This document shows positions 48,701 to 61,810 of a DNA stretch of 64,000 nucleotides, in pieces. The notes under the pieces were generated by a model. That model ran no database searches. It was not told the origin of the DNA and was given only the letters and a program-made list of their open reading frames with translations. Position 1 is the stretch's first letter. Every line of letters begins with the position of its first letter. The position numbers and the translations under genes were made by a program. This DNA is from Sclerurus mexicanus. Taxonomy: Eukaryota > Chordata > Aves > Passeriformes > Furnariidae. The stretch spans positions 412,028 to 476,027 of the forward strand of contig VWZF01005933.1 of NCBI GenBank assembly GCA_013396755.1. Reading direction: 5' to 3'.

Positions 48701-51273
48701 TACAAAGTCCTGCTGACTGAACAGAAGAACATGTTTGATGCTATTACAACAGGCTGGAAAACATCCTTACAAAAGAAGTCCTCCAAAAAAAAATAAAAAT
48801 TCCAAAGTTAACTTACTGGCCTGGAGAAAGTATTTGGCACAATCTCAGCTTAGGTTCAAACTTAGTTCCCAGTCTCCATTATTACCTCCACCAAAAAGGC
48901 CTAAAAAATGGATTAAAAAAAAGCAAGAACAGGGGGAAATCTTCTGGATCCCAGGGGCCTGCAAAAGCTCTGACTGCGATCCAAGAGGATGGAAAATAAC
49001 CGAACCAAATATTTTGACCAGAATTGAGTATTAGTGTTTCTGCAGCCTCCAGAAAGAACTTTGATTAAAAGGAGTTCAAACCCAAATATTAGAGGAGGAA
49101 AATAGTTTTCAAGTTATTATGCAAACCAGACATTTTCTATGCAAATTCAGGCGCTGAACTTCTGTCATCTGAATTTTAAAACATAGGTTGATGTCTTGAT
49201 TGTAAATGGTGTTTGTTTTTTCTTTCTGAATGTCATGTTAAATTACTGTGTGCATATGCAGGGTGTGTGGGTGGAAGGGACTGACACAAGGAGGAATTAA
49301 TTCTTCTTGTAAAAAAAAAGTTTTTGTTTGTCTAAAGGCATGGTTAAGAAGAAGAATATATCACTTTCAATAAAAATGGAACTAAACCACTGTTTGCAAA
49401 CACATCACTGTGCAAATGAAGAAACATTGCTCATTAAGTGCTGCCAATATTGGATTCAGGCCATGCATACACCACTCAGCTGGTGCCTCTGGCCTCAGCC
49501 CCAACCTCCTCACCTCTCCAAGAGGTGATTCTCTCCATGGGGATGGCAGGGGCCTCACCAGTCAATAGGGACAACCTTCTGACATTAACTCCTACATGCA
49601 ATCCATTATTAACGTGCAATTTGGATGTATTGATGACAATGCTTGGCTCCTGGAATTCCCATTTTGCTTTATCAACCACAGTAGTGCAACAGCTGTTAAA
49701 AGCCTTTAATACTGAAAGCACTACTTGGACCTACTGTATAGTTTCAGTTTATGAATCTGGGATACAGAACAGTGGGAAGTACACGGAAAGCGACAACACA
49801 CTTCTAAACTCTACTGGCACCTTCTCTTTATATCTGCAGCCAGAGCTTTCTCTCCTTATTATAAAGTAGCTGTTGGTCTGTGTATCTGAAAATAAGGAAT
49901 GCTGAGCTTGTGGGTCTCATCAGTCAAGGTAGTTAAGAAGCCCTAACTTTAGTAGGATACAGAAGTTCCCCATTGCTGGCATTTTTTGCCTAATACAGCA
50001 CAACTTTTTAACCTGTACAAAATGAGGCAGCTCTGCTGTGTTACTAAATCTTTGCTAATTTATACAACTTCAGCCTTTTTAGTCTAGTGAACACGGGTAG
50101 TACTAAAATAAAAAAGCCTATTTCGTGCTGCATCTCTGTCTTGAAAGATTGTTATGTGGTTCATTGTAGAAAAAAAACAACAGAGCTGTGATACAAAAAA
50201 AAAATCCCCAAAAGATATAAAAAAAATATAAAATATAAAAATGAAATAAAATTTTCATTTAGGATTGAAAGTTTCTCTTTTCTGCTAAAACTCTTTCCCT
50301 CCAATTATATTGCATTTGACTTGATCCCTTTCCCTCCCCAGATTTTCCTTTGATCAATAAACCAATGCTAGTTAAACATACACAAAAAAAAATATCACTG
50401 TGATAAAATAAGAACATAAAAAAAAATGAATTCAACTGAGAAGTAAAAGATAGCGGATCACATTTATTTAGCACTATTTAGAATTCAAGGTTCCAAGAAC
50501 TATGTCCAATTCAAAGTTCAGCTCAGATGCTCTTGTATAGGGATATTTCTATCTATCTACTATCTTGCCCATCCTCTTCCTTCTTTCTTTGCTCTAGATC
50601 ACGGTCAGTTCTAACTCCATTAAACTATCATGAGTGAGTGATTTCTGCAATGTTAGAACTCTGGGCTTTTTAAACCTCAGTTTTCAAAAGTGAGGACATC
50701 AAAACATTTGTGGCTTTTTCACTGTGTGACTTCACAGGAGTGTATAATGATCATTATGAGCTGCTCCACATTTTAAAATTAATAATGAGATTTGAGCTCA
50801 AGCTCAAACACCATCAGAGGGCAAACCACTAACAGTGTCACTCAGAAGTTTCTGCCCTCATATTCGGCCCAATGGTTTTGAGACTAGAGATTAATTAGTA
50901 AAGTACTATTAGAATATGATTATGTATTACGTGGTGTAATTCTAGAAAATTATGGACACCTGTAATTACTTAACTAGAAACACCATAATTTTAACATTAG
51001 AATATCAATATATTCTTAGATAAATTACTTTATGTAAATGAAATAATAACTTAGGAGAACTTAAATCAATAGCAGAAACGTGACATTAAATCAGAAGAGA
51101 TGAATCTAGACCACAGTTGCAAATGCCGTTTGGCATTTAAACAGAATTTAAATGTTCATACAGGGCCGTGAGGCTTTACAGTGCTTTGAAAACCTTTTTC
51201 CAAAGGAAATGACAGCAGAAGCACCGGAAAGCAAAGAGACAGCCCTTTCCTCAGCAACCCCCAAACCCAGAGT

Positions 51274-51348
51274 CAGCGGTCACTGCAGCAGCGCGCACCG
51301 AAGGCAGCAGGCAGCGTTCAGCCGCTGTCCGTGCTGCGGTGACTGCTG
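51274..51348. repeat. Imperfect inverted repeat with 17-bp arms in a GC-rich patch
   Basis: CAGCGGTCACTGCAGCA (51274 to 51290) can pair with TGCTGCGGTGACTGCTG (51332 to 51348). All 17 positions pair if two G-U wobbles are allowed. The 41-nt loop contains a second small stem, CAGCG with CGCTG. The surrounding 51230 to 51420 is GC- and CpG-rich against an AT-rich background. Confidence 0.7.
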
Positions 51349-54300
51349 CCCCAGCTGCGCCTGGACCCTTCCCAGAGCCACGGCGTGCTGCTTTCCTACC
51401 TGCAGCACGAGGGACAGATGAGGTGGTGAGCAGGTCAAGGAATTGTTTACAGACACTAGCAAGCTGAAGAAAGAAAATTCTGCTTTTCCATTAGGAAAGT
51501 ATTTAAGCAGAGTTCTTTCTGTTTACATTAACAAACCTGCAGCTTACGCTTAAAGTCTTAATTTTGAGAGTGACCAAAGTGCTTGTTCATTGCAGAAATC
51601 ACTTTGTATAATGACAGAGTTAGGAAAAAACATGCCAAGTGTTCTTTTTTCTGACAGGTCTCAGGTTGTTTATTTCTAGGTGCACTGAAGTTGTCCAAAT
51701 AAAACAACAAAATTACCTACATAAATCACCTTAGGTGCTATACATAAACAACATTCTGTGCAAGGAATAAATTTTTAAAAATCCAAGCAAACCCAAAAAA
51801 CTAAAGAGATGAGACAAGAAGGGTTGGGGTTTTTTCCTGTTGCTATATAATCTTACTTCCAGATCTAGTTCTTTAATAAAGATTGTATCAGATACATTTT
51901 TTCTTTGTATATTGTGTAATCAAACTGGTTCAGACACCTCCAATAATGAAGACATTGCTACTATTATTATAAAGTTATATAAAAGTAGGCGAGCAGCTGT
52001 AGCCTAATAAACACAGAGCTGAACAAAGGAAACTGCTGACAAGCTGCAATCTTGTTTTAATGTAAATTCTCATGTGTTCACATCATATTTTAATTGTACA
52101 CAACAATAAATAAGCTTCTGTTACTAGCAGTTTTTCAGAAATGGGCTAAAGCTAATTATCCCTCTATTTTCAACCACATGGTTTTAGTGAAAACAATAAT
52201 GCCAGGAAAATAACACAAAAATAATGAGCTTTGCAAGCCATTTGAGTGGCAGAAAATATTGTACTTTTCTTGATTTGATTTTTCTAGTTTCATATCAAAG
52301 CTGTGACAACTCTCTCAAAAAGTACTTCAGTATTTCAAACACATCTAACAATATATTAATTATGGAAGAAATATATAACCTATTTCCCTTAATTTTTCCT
52401 CAGGTTTACTGCAGTGCTGAACTGAAAGCCCAAATGTGCAACTCCAGCATCATCCCTGAATTTAAGGGCTGGTCTTTCTTACATCTGGAAATATGAAGTA
52501 TGGATGAGTTTCTCTTCTCTTCTGGGTGCAGAGGCTACATTTGTGTTTCATATGACACATATAATGCACATCACATCCTGCAGACATGGCAAATTCTTAT
52601 ATGGACATTTTGTTTAGCACAGGATGGGCAGCTTTTGATTTAAATTATCTTTTCTCTGATGCAATTCTCATATGTAGTAAGTCTATTAATTACAATTTCC
52701 GAGGATTTACAGCATAAAGATCAGATTTTCATCTACAAAGTACAATATTATGTACTATGGAACACACCAGTTGGACTTTTCAGTGTATACTGGGATTATG
52801 CTCTGCAGAAGTTCTCTTGCAATTCAGCACACAAGTCTAATTCCTTAAAAAAATAATTTTAAATATTTTTAGCTGTTGGAAAAAATTGCATGCATGTCTT
52901 GGTCCACTTCTAACAAACACTGTGTATTTCTGGAAGAAGTACTCCTTTATTGATATTAAAGGATTTAGGTAATCCTCTGCTCTTGACAAGACTGAGGACT
53001 GCATGTCAACTGCATCACTTTTAAAATGCCCTGAGTGGTCTAGAAAAGCAAGGTGTACAAGCAGAGAAGAGCTGGTATGCAAACAGCAAAATATTCTTAG
53101 GCTGCATCGTATGAACTCATCAACCAGGCATTGCATTCCAGAAAAAGCATCTGCTACATGAAATTTAGGACAGTAATTCAGAGCCCATAGAATGCTGCAT
53201 CGCCACAAATTACATTTGTTATAAATTTATAATGGTGTTCCTATAAAAACACTACATTTTAATGGTTTAAAGAAGTGACAGCACTGGGCACTTTATAAAT
53301 GTTTAACTAGTAGAGTCTTCATAATTTAGAATGTTGATGTTACATCACTCAAGATGCTGGGTTGAAACACCCTCTGAACTGGGGGAGGGGGGTCAGATTC
53401 TGTAGAAATGCTCTGCAAGCCTAACCTCAACGCACACAGATACTGTTTTTAAACATAAACTCATTTCAGAATGCTTCCAAGAATCACAGAGTCATGTGAA
53501 ATTGTGCAGCACCACATTCACAAAGCCCAGATATGGTTATTAGCATGTGAGCGTGGGCCCTCTGTTGGGGAACCTTAAATGTATGTCCTTGTTGTTACTG
53601 AACATGTTAACCAACCATCAGATGCATGACATATCCAAGGAAAAATTTTAAGCGTTTTGTTTTCTTTCATTGTATGTGTGTTTTGACTTATGCTTCTAAA
53701 ATAATTTTTATCTTTGACCTTCCCAGCTATCTGTAACTCCTTAAACACCGACTTCCCTTTGCTCTGTATGGTCCCATTGCTTGGCCTCAGTTGCCAAGAC
53801 CAGCATGGATTTGTTGTACATACACCATATTTTCACTCACAATTTCTATCTGACAGACAACCTGCATCTGCAACGCCCTGGGAGTCTCTTTGTCTCCTTT
53901 GCCTAATTCGTGTGCCTCAGAGTGCCCTCCCTTCACAGCCAAGTCTTCCTCTCCAATATAAGCACTGCAACTCGATTCCCTGTTGGTCTGCATCCAAACA
54001 CTGGCTATTAAAATCAAGCTCTGTGGGACCTGCAGATTTACTCATGGCTAGATTTCTGAAAAAACCAGTTTTTCAGCAGTGCTCCAACATTTTATGATGG
54101 AGAGAGTAAGGATATATAAACAAAGTGAAACACAATGTTTGTTGGATGCCTTGTTAAAGTGCAGAAGTTGAAATATATTAAAAAATCAATACTTTAAAAA
54201 ATGCTTTAGTGTTTCAATGGATAGAAACATGAGCAAGGAAAATAAGGGAGCACTGAAGATTAACAAAGAGGACATGTCAAGACCTTTTACTCTGACGGTC

Positions 54301-55364
54301 CACTACTACGTGATTTAGAAGTCAAAATGCAGCACGCCCTTCCAGCAGAGCATCTAACCCCTACATTAGATTAGTTAAAATTTTACTTACATGATGAAAT
54401 GTAACAGACTATTTCACCTTTAGTAAACTTATCAGCAAAGAGACTGAATTTAAGAGAGCAGATATAATGAGAAAGGGAGGTGCTGTTGAAGGGTTTGCAG
54501 TGTGAGTTTGCAAAAAGTCACAGGAAACCTGCTTGAAAACACATAACTCTATCTCATCTTCAACAGGGGCAACCACAACCTTTCAAAGCTCTTTTAGTTT
54601 CTGGTAAAAGCTTCACACAAAGACTATACGAAGACTAAAACTCCTGTTAAAATACTCCTGTGACCATAAGAATTTAAATCTGGAATAAAATGAAGATACT
54701 TTTATATTAATAATCAGGAGCAATGAGCTAAACCTCCACACTTGTACAGAAACCATCATTGCCCAAGGATCTGTTTTATCCAGAATGTTAATTTTGAGTC
54801 AAATTATTTCCTATTACAGAGAGTCATTTTCAGGCCATTCCTTGATCCTATTTTGAATACAGGAAACAAGCTGGATTGTTCTCTGGAGCAAGAAATTACT
54901 TTTTACTCTGCTTGGATTGGCTTATCCCAATGATGTCCTGGTCCACAGGACTAATGGAATTCAGTGATAATAATAATGAAAGCAGCACCTACAGCTCATG
55001 TGCTCCCATTAATGCTAGAGAACATGGAAACGTGCAAGCTGCTATTAACATTCCAGCCAAGATTATAAAGAATTCAATCCTATTTGATGGGTATTGATTG
55101 ATTCTCTTAATGCAAAATGTTATCTGAGGACTAAGATTAGTGTTCTGATTTTACCACAGATTATACAAAGCCTAATGCTTTTAGTAGAGCGGGCTTTTAG
55201 ATTCCAGTGACCAGCTGAAAAAAATAGCTTGGATCCAATTGAAATAAAATTTTAATTCTCATAGTTGTTAGGCATTTCTTGGCACCAAGTCACCTACCAA
55301 AAAGAAAGTACAGTGTGTTTGCAATTACAGGTACAAAGGGATATTAACTCTAGCACATAATTCA

Positions 55365-55395
55365 TATTATTATTATTATTATTGTTGTTGTTGTT
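55365..55395. repeat. (ATT)n/(GTT)n compound microsatellite
   Basis: A trinucleotide ATT run changes into GTT units without interruption. Confidence 0.9.
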
Positions 55396-57014
55396 ATCCC
55401 TACCATTCACCATCCCAGCCTTCTCAGCCACAGAACTGATATTATTCTACAGCTCATTGGAAACAGCAAATGCAGTCAGAGAAGTACAAAATTGACACAG
55501 CAGAAGCAGCTTCTGATGCAGGCAGAAATAAGTGATCCTATAAGCCTGGACAATCTTATTGACATTTAAATATTTGCTTTTTATATGAGAAGATACAAGC
55601 AGAGCATTCCTGTACCACCTAGTGCTTTGCACAAAAAAATAGCAAAGTTTTCTGCACTCTTTTATCAGCTACAGAACCTCTGGACGGGATCAAAAGTGAC
55701 AAGATGGAGGAAGATAAGAATTCCAGGGACTTTATCAGTGACTAAGACTTACCCATGGATACTCACTCTGTTTCATTTCATCAGACCGAAGGATAAATGC
55801 TGGGAAAAAAACCGTCAGTATTTAACTTTAGAATGCTGCACTTCAGAATTCTGGCCAACCAAAAGAAGGATATTGTAGAAATCATAAAGGCAAATTAAAA
55901 GGAAGGCTAATCAGAAAGGGAAAAGGCAGGCCTATTGAAATTCTGTCAGTGCTCTAACCAAGTGTAAATCTAAATAACAAAACACTCTTCCCTCTCCTTC
56001 AGTAGAAACCATAGAATTCAAATGTCAAAAAAACCCAGAGGAAGTCAAGGCCAGTGCTAACATACTGTCCTACTGCTCAGCATCCTGAAAACACTCACAA
56101 GTCACACAAGTATAAATGTGCCTGAATTTAGCCCTTCACAAGCTACATAAGCCAGGCACTCAGGTACAACATGCACATGTCTCTAAGGTGGAACAGTATC
56201 TGATAATTTCAGATTAAAAATAAAAGTTCTTATCAGACCTATAATGGAAATTTATGTCTGGGGTTTCAACACACAGAATCTGTCTAGTCAAGGTAAAATT
56301 AACCATGTATACTCCTATAAAGAATGCCATGGGAGCTCAAATTTTAATTATCTCCAGCATCCCTCTCATATCTGGATATCCTAATTATTACTAGACATAC
56401 AAATAACATTTTCCCGCAGTACTTTAAAAAAGTGTTTTTTGAAAAGCTACGTTATTCTTAAAATCAAGTATATAATTATAAAGTAAATAACCTAGATCTA
56501 GGACTTAGTATTGCTTCTTGAATGTGTGACAAGAAATTGAACTACTATTAAGTTTTGATGATACAAAAATCACACTTCTATTAATTGGATGTTTTCCTTC
56601 TTAGTGCTACTGAAAAAGCTTTATTAAGCTTAAAAAAATCTTCCCTCAGTTTTTAATGGTGAAAGTAAAATGTTTCATTTCCATAAGCATTTGGTAGAGC
56701 CCATATGACACCCCAAACTGAACATGAAGACAAGAACAGCTTCAGTGAGACTAAAACAAAAAAATTAATCCAAATTACTCAGAGAAGTGAAGCAATATTG
56801 GCTCAGTTTTCTGTTCAGCAAACAACAAAGTGCTCCAAAGGGGCTGGGCCACAAGAGAACTATGCCCACCAAACTGATTCTTGGCACGTATTTGTTTCAA
56901 AGGATTTTGAGTAACTCCTCCTGTTATGATCTGCGTAATGTATCTTTAGGCTGATTAGCTTTATCCTCTTTGGGGGGATCTTAAGGTGTTTATATCTAAT
57001 GAAATGCTTCATCT

Positions 57015-57070
57015 TTATATATATGTGTGTGCATATATATACATACACACACACACACACATATATATAT
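57015..57070. repeat. Compound TA/TG/TA/CA/TA dinucleotide repeat
   Basis: Alternating TATATA, TGTGTG, TATATA, CACACA and TATATA blocks over about 56 nt. The TG block and the CA block make it partly self-complementary. Confidence 0.9.
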
Positions 57071-60000
57071 TCTGGTTATAATGTCTTAAGGGCATTATTC
57101 TCTTAGACTGAAGGCAAAAAGAGATGGTCTCTAAAGAAGGAATGCAAGCTTAGTAACAACTTGAAAGTAAAAGATTAAGGAAGGACAGAAATTGTTCCTG
57201 TAGGAGTCACCTGAATTTTAAAAACACTTATAATTTGGCCCATAAGTGAGTACTGTGTTCACACTTTAACAAATAAATGTCACAAAATTCTTCCTTAGAG
57301 CAATGAAATATTATGGATTACTTTGATAATTAATGCAATTGATTAAAGGCTGCTTGAAAAATTCAGATCATGAGAAAGATGCACAAGAAGTTCTGCACTT
57401 AATTTGAGATTATTTGAGTGCTGTGCTCCCTCTGCACGAGCTTCCCCAACAGGTTCCCACCGCTTTGTGAGACCGTGGGCAAACAGAGTCCTCTGGGAAC
57501 TGCCTACAAGCACCTCCTTGTGGCACTGAATTCTCAGAGCTGATGCTGTGAAAGGGCTGCTGCCTGAAAATCTCTGGAGATGCTGCTTCACCTTTTTTGA
57601 GGGAGCTCCCTATAGAGGTACCTGTGGGAATCTGCCAAGCAGCAAACCTCCAGCAAGGAGTTGGACTTACCCAGGGATTGCAGAGCTGCAACCCGAAATC
57701 AAACATCTGTGCTACCCACACTGCGATCTCTCCAAGCTCTAAATGTCTTCAAAATGCATGATCGGGGATTAAGATAACAAGGATCTAATCTGGGAACTAT
57801 TGCAGTAAAAATATATATATTTTATATACAAACACACAGAGACACAAATGCATAAAATGTATAAAACTGAGGGTGATATCATTACTAGTCTACATAACAG
57901 AAATACCGAGAGACAGGTGATTTGAATGATATTTTAGACACAGAGACCAGTGGTTTGGTTCATTTGAAACAGGGTAGTAAATCTGCCTGCAGGTACCCAG
58001 CAATGATGTTGCTGTGGCTCAGACTGGCAGGGAAATCAACTTAGAGTTCAATAATCCTACAATGAAATTAATGAATGTTATGGAACTTTGCCCCAGCTCC
58101 AGTACTGTTATTTTAGCCTTAATATTTTTACTATGCAGCCTAAAATGATTAGAGAAATCCTTATACGTGTCCCCACAGGGTATATGAAATGCAGGTGACA
58201 TCCTAAATGTTTTAGTTGCTCACAAATAAAGGATGAACACATTTTTGAAAGTTAGGATACCCAAGTTAGTGAAAATGAGATGCTGCAAAGACAATCAGAA
58301 TAAAAATAGGTATGATTTAGGTAAAACTCAGCCTTTCTGAGTAGACCTTAAGGAAAAAGTCACAGAACAAAAGTTGCCTCTCCATAGTGAATGCAGAATT
58401 GCAGGTTAAAGCCTGATTTTTACTTATTTTTCTCAGAGGAATTTTTCCTTTATTACATGGAAGTAAAAGAGAGTGGTCTCTTATTTTGAAAGCTGAAATG
58501 TTTTATTTGTGAGTACCAAGCTATAATCTCACAGTGATTATGTGTCCAGTGGAAAGACATTAGCTAGTTCTATATAAAAATGCCTTTACATTACATACTA
58601 GAGGATAAATTGAGATGGCAGGTGGATTTTTTTCCTCTGGGGAAAAAAAGAAACTAAAAAATCTTCAGTAAAGCAGGCAAGACCTAAACTATTTGCTTCC
58701 CAAATGAAAATTTCTTCTGCTTAACAAAGAAATACTTTAATCTAGATAATTTACTGGACTGTAATAAGAGGCACTACATCTTCAGAGAGGAGATGGAGTG
58801 ATAAGACAGTGATTTCCATGAGAAGTGGCAGGAGAGGCTTCCAGAACAACAAAAATGACAGAAGATCACACTCTGATGGCACTGATCAGTTACAAAAATG
58901 CTGCTACAAAAGATGAAGTATTTCTGAATAACAGTGTCGTCCAACCCAAGTTGAAGCAACCAGAACAAGAGAGATAGTACCAGGATTGAGGGAAAAAAAT
59001 CCCCAACCAAAAAAACACCCCCTAAAAATTCCCAGACCCTGTTCCTTTGATTCAGTTATTTTATTCAGTTTCTGTCCATTATATCAATGTCAAGGAGAGA
59101 ACATGCTTGGAAAACACTGGTTAACCTGGGCTTGACAGAGCCAAAAGCTCTGAGAGCTTAGAGGTAATTATAAAAAGAAAAACAAATCAGAAAGAAGACA
59201 GTCAGTGCTGCCTCTTTAAAGCTTTTAACTGATCCTTACTTACACAGTTATAAAAGTTAGTTCAAAGCATATTTTCTCTGGTTTTCACTCCTAATGACTT
59301 CTTTTTACAACAAAATAAAGCCTGTTAAAAGGGTTGCTCATAGCCATTCCATTAATAAGTCTGTCAAAGTCTGCCCTGTATCTTTTATTTCTGTTTAACA
59401 AATGAATGCAACAAAATTGTAGGAAAACAATCAGTGATGAAAATGTTGCCAGAAGTTTATATTGCCCTGCGGTCAATTTGCTGGCCAAATTGGACAGTGA
59501 CCATTAAAAAACCTGAACAAAAACAAACTCAAACCACATCTCTAACTTTTTTTCAAGAAAACCCTTCCACACACTGGAGGTACAACTCAATGGATTAATA
59601 CCATTAAACTAAAACAACACACAGGTATCGCTTTCCATTTCATCAAGGTAAGGCCACATTGTGTATCAACAAATTCTCTGATATGTTTAAACTGAAGACT
59701 CTGAAATTGAGACATCTGTCTCCACTGGCTCACTGGGGTCACGCGGAACACTTGGATAAAGGTTAACCAGTCATTTTCCTTACTGCCAGCCATACATGCT
59801 CTAAAGCTCCTACAGCATAAGCACATGGAGCTCTTCTTGTACATTGCTGTCTTACAAAAGCAGTACCTGTGCCTGTACCAGCAGTTACTGAGCCACGAAC
59901 TGAAAAGATGCCCTGTATAAACACTGATTGGCAACAATGAAAATCGGTGCATTTACTGATCCCTCCATTAAAATATTGCTCAGATATTAAAAAACACTGC

Positions 60001-60270
60001 TCTAGGCTTCAAAATTCAGCTGATGTGGGTTGAATCCTTCTTAAATAGACATGATTATATTTCAATGTCTTTTGTGATTGTGACAATTTTGACAAGATAA
60101 TCATCTCCTCTGAACAGGACTTTTTAAGGTTTAGAGAAATAACATAAGATTTATTAAATAATCTGTCAAATTATCTATGAACCCTGCTTTCAAAAGAAAT
60201 CCTATGATCTCATTGAAATAATTACAGAAAATCTATGCCCTATATTGTAAATAACAAGCACCAGGTATAT

Positions 60271-60299
60271 AAAGTACAGGAACTAAAAGTACAGGAACT
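60271..60299. repeat. 15-nt tandem duplication
   Basis: AAAGTACAGGAACT occurs at 60271 to 60284 and again at 60286 to 60299, separated by one A. Confidence 0.85.
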
Positions 60300-61624
60300 T
60301 GCAAGATTCCCAAGGTGATAGCACAGCTTTGTTCTCTTAAGATAGTCAACAGAAGTTTCTCTGTTAAATTTCCTGCACCCTAGGTCAACTTCTGAACCAC
60401 AGTCTTCAAAATGGAGAGAAACAAGACTGGAGCTATGCTAAAATTAAATAATCCAGGTGTGTATACTGCAGCCTCATTTCTCTTTCCTTTCCTCACACTT
60501 TGTTACCTCTTTTCTCATATTGCTTTTGGGGAAAAGCAAAAGCCACTTCTACACAGCACAGCAATTAATCAGAAAAACTAGCAGAGGTACAAGCTAAAAT
60601 CATAGGAAGTGTCTTTAAAATCCTAAACATCATATCAATTTTAATTTGATATATTCATGCTTCTTTTACAGCAAGATAGAACTGGGCAAAACAGGGAAGA
60701 ACCTTTTACTCTCCTATAATGTAAATACAGTAGGCAGGAGAAAGAGGACAAGAACAGCTCCAGATCCTCTACAAGACTTGCTTCCTCTTAACTCCATTGA
60801 TTATGGCATCTGATTTTCACTGCTCTAGTAGTCAGCACTGCACCTGCAAAATTCAAGTACCTTCTGCCTCTTACACTGGGAAATTACCCTTTTCTAATTG
60901 AAAACTCCTGCTTTTGGAGAGGAAAGGGTGAAGTACTCGACCAACACAGGGCTGGTGACAATGCAGGCAGAGCTTCTCAAGATAAAACCCCACAGTTTTA
61001 TCTTTGCACTGAGACAGTGCAACAGGTCCTGAAGGTCTTGCACCTAAGCTCCCTGAAGGACACAATGCTGCTGTGACACCACGGTGACAGAACTGGAACT
61101 CCCTCTTGTCAACAACCTCATCAGAATAAACCCCTGTGTGATTCCCACTGACCAGAGTTCTCCATTCCTGGGCTCCGGCAGGAGTGGCCCCTCTCAGTGA
61201 CAATGAGGACTCAACCTATCCCAGATGTAAAACGGCATTTTATTCACCGTGAAATCAACCACTGTGTTTCTGAACAGTTCTTTGAGGCTACAAGGTTAGT
61301 TCTTTCACAAGACTGTTCCAATACCTCACAGAGACGAATTACTAAATAAATACATAAATAGCATGAGTTATTTAAATAGCTGAACGGTTAACTGAAATAG
61401 GAGAACTCCAATGATCATTTTGCAAGAGGTTTCAAGTGTAGAAAGCCATCTTCTCCAGAGAAGTGAAATTCAAAGACATGAAATTCAACTTCACATATTT
61501 TGTTTTCAAACTACTTTTAAAATATTTTCTTTCCTTTAAGAGGAAAAAAAAACAGCCAAAAAATTTATCCAATGATACAAAAAAACCCAACACAGATTTT
61601 AAAAAAGTTTAGATGTTGACTCAC

Positions 61625-61810
61625 CAGTCTCTTTACAATTCTCAACAAAAGCTTCAGTTGTCGTGTATCATTTTTGGACTTCAGTACTTGAGCAAAGCTG
61701 TCCATGCTTTCTGGAGACATACTCTCCTGACTGTTCCCTCCATACAGCTGGACCAGCAAAGACAAGCACTGTGAGGCACTCACAAATATCTCAGGGTCTT
61801 CACTGGGAAG
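61625..61810 (-). CDS. ULK4: ULK4 antepenultimate coding exon
   Basis: 186 nt (62 codons) on the minus strand, with acceptor TTCATTTTTAG and donor GTGAGT, both in phase 0. The translation opens LPSEDPEIFVSASQCLSLLV and continues with QLYGG, then SPES, and ends LKLLLRIVKRL. EDPEIF, CLS.LVQLYGG, SPE and KLLLRI are shared with human ULK4 from memory. ULK4 is a UNC-51-like pseudokinase whose N-terminal kinase-like domain lies far upstream of this window. This exon belongs to its C-terminal armadillo/HEAT-like repeats. It is linked to cilia, neuronal development and myelination. Confidence 0.93.

Larger units (their letters stand above)
24656..61624 (-). other. ULK4: ULK4 intron of about 37 kb
   Basis: One intron separates the exon at 61625 from the one at 24655. 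Both boundary exons are phase 0 and join into continuous ULK4 protein, so no ULK4 exon is missing inside. The plus strand is A/C-rich, so the sense (minus) strand is T/G-rich. Contents: an unrecognised 184-codon open frame (25099 to 25653), simple repeats, an antisense CR1/L3-like fragment (39120 to 39990), a CR1 tail (42957 to 43033), a CpG-rich block (44880 to 45530) and a GC-rich hairpin patch (51230 to 51420). The remaining stretches (25654 to 39119, 46400 to 51229 and 51421 to 61624) show only AT-rich intronic sequence. Confidence 0.88.

Noticed and set aside
48735..49034. Lysine-rich 99-codon open frame
   Set aside because: It consists largely of A-rich intron sequence translated as Lys, with no recognisable domain or splice context.
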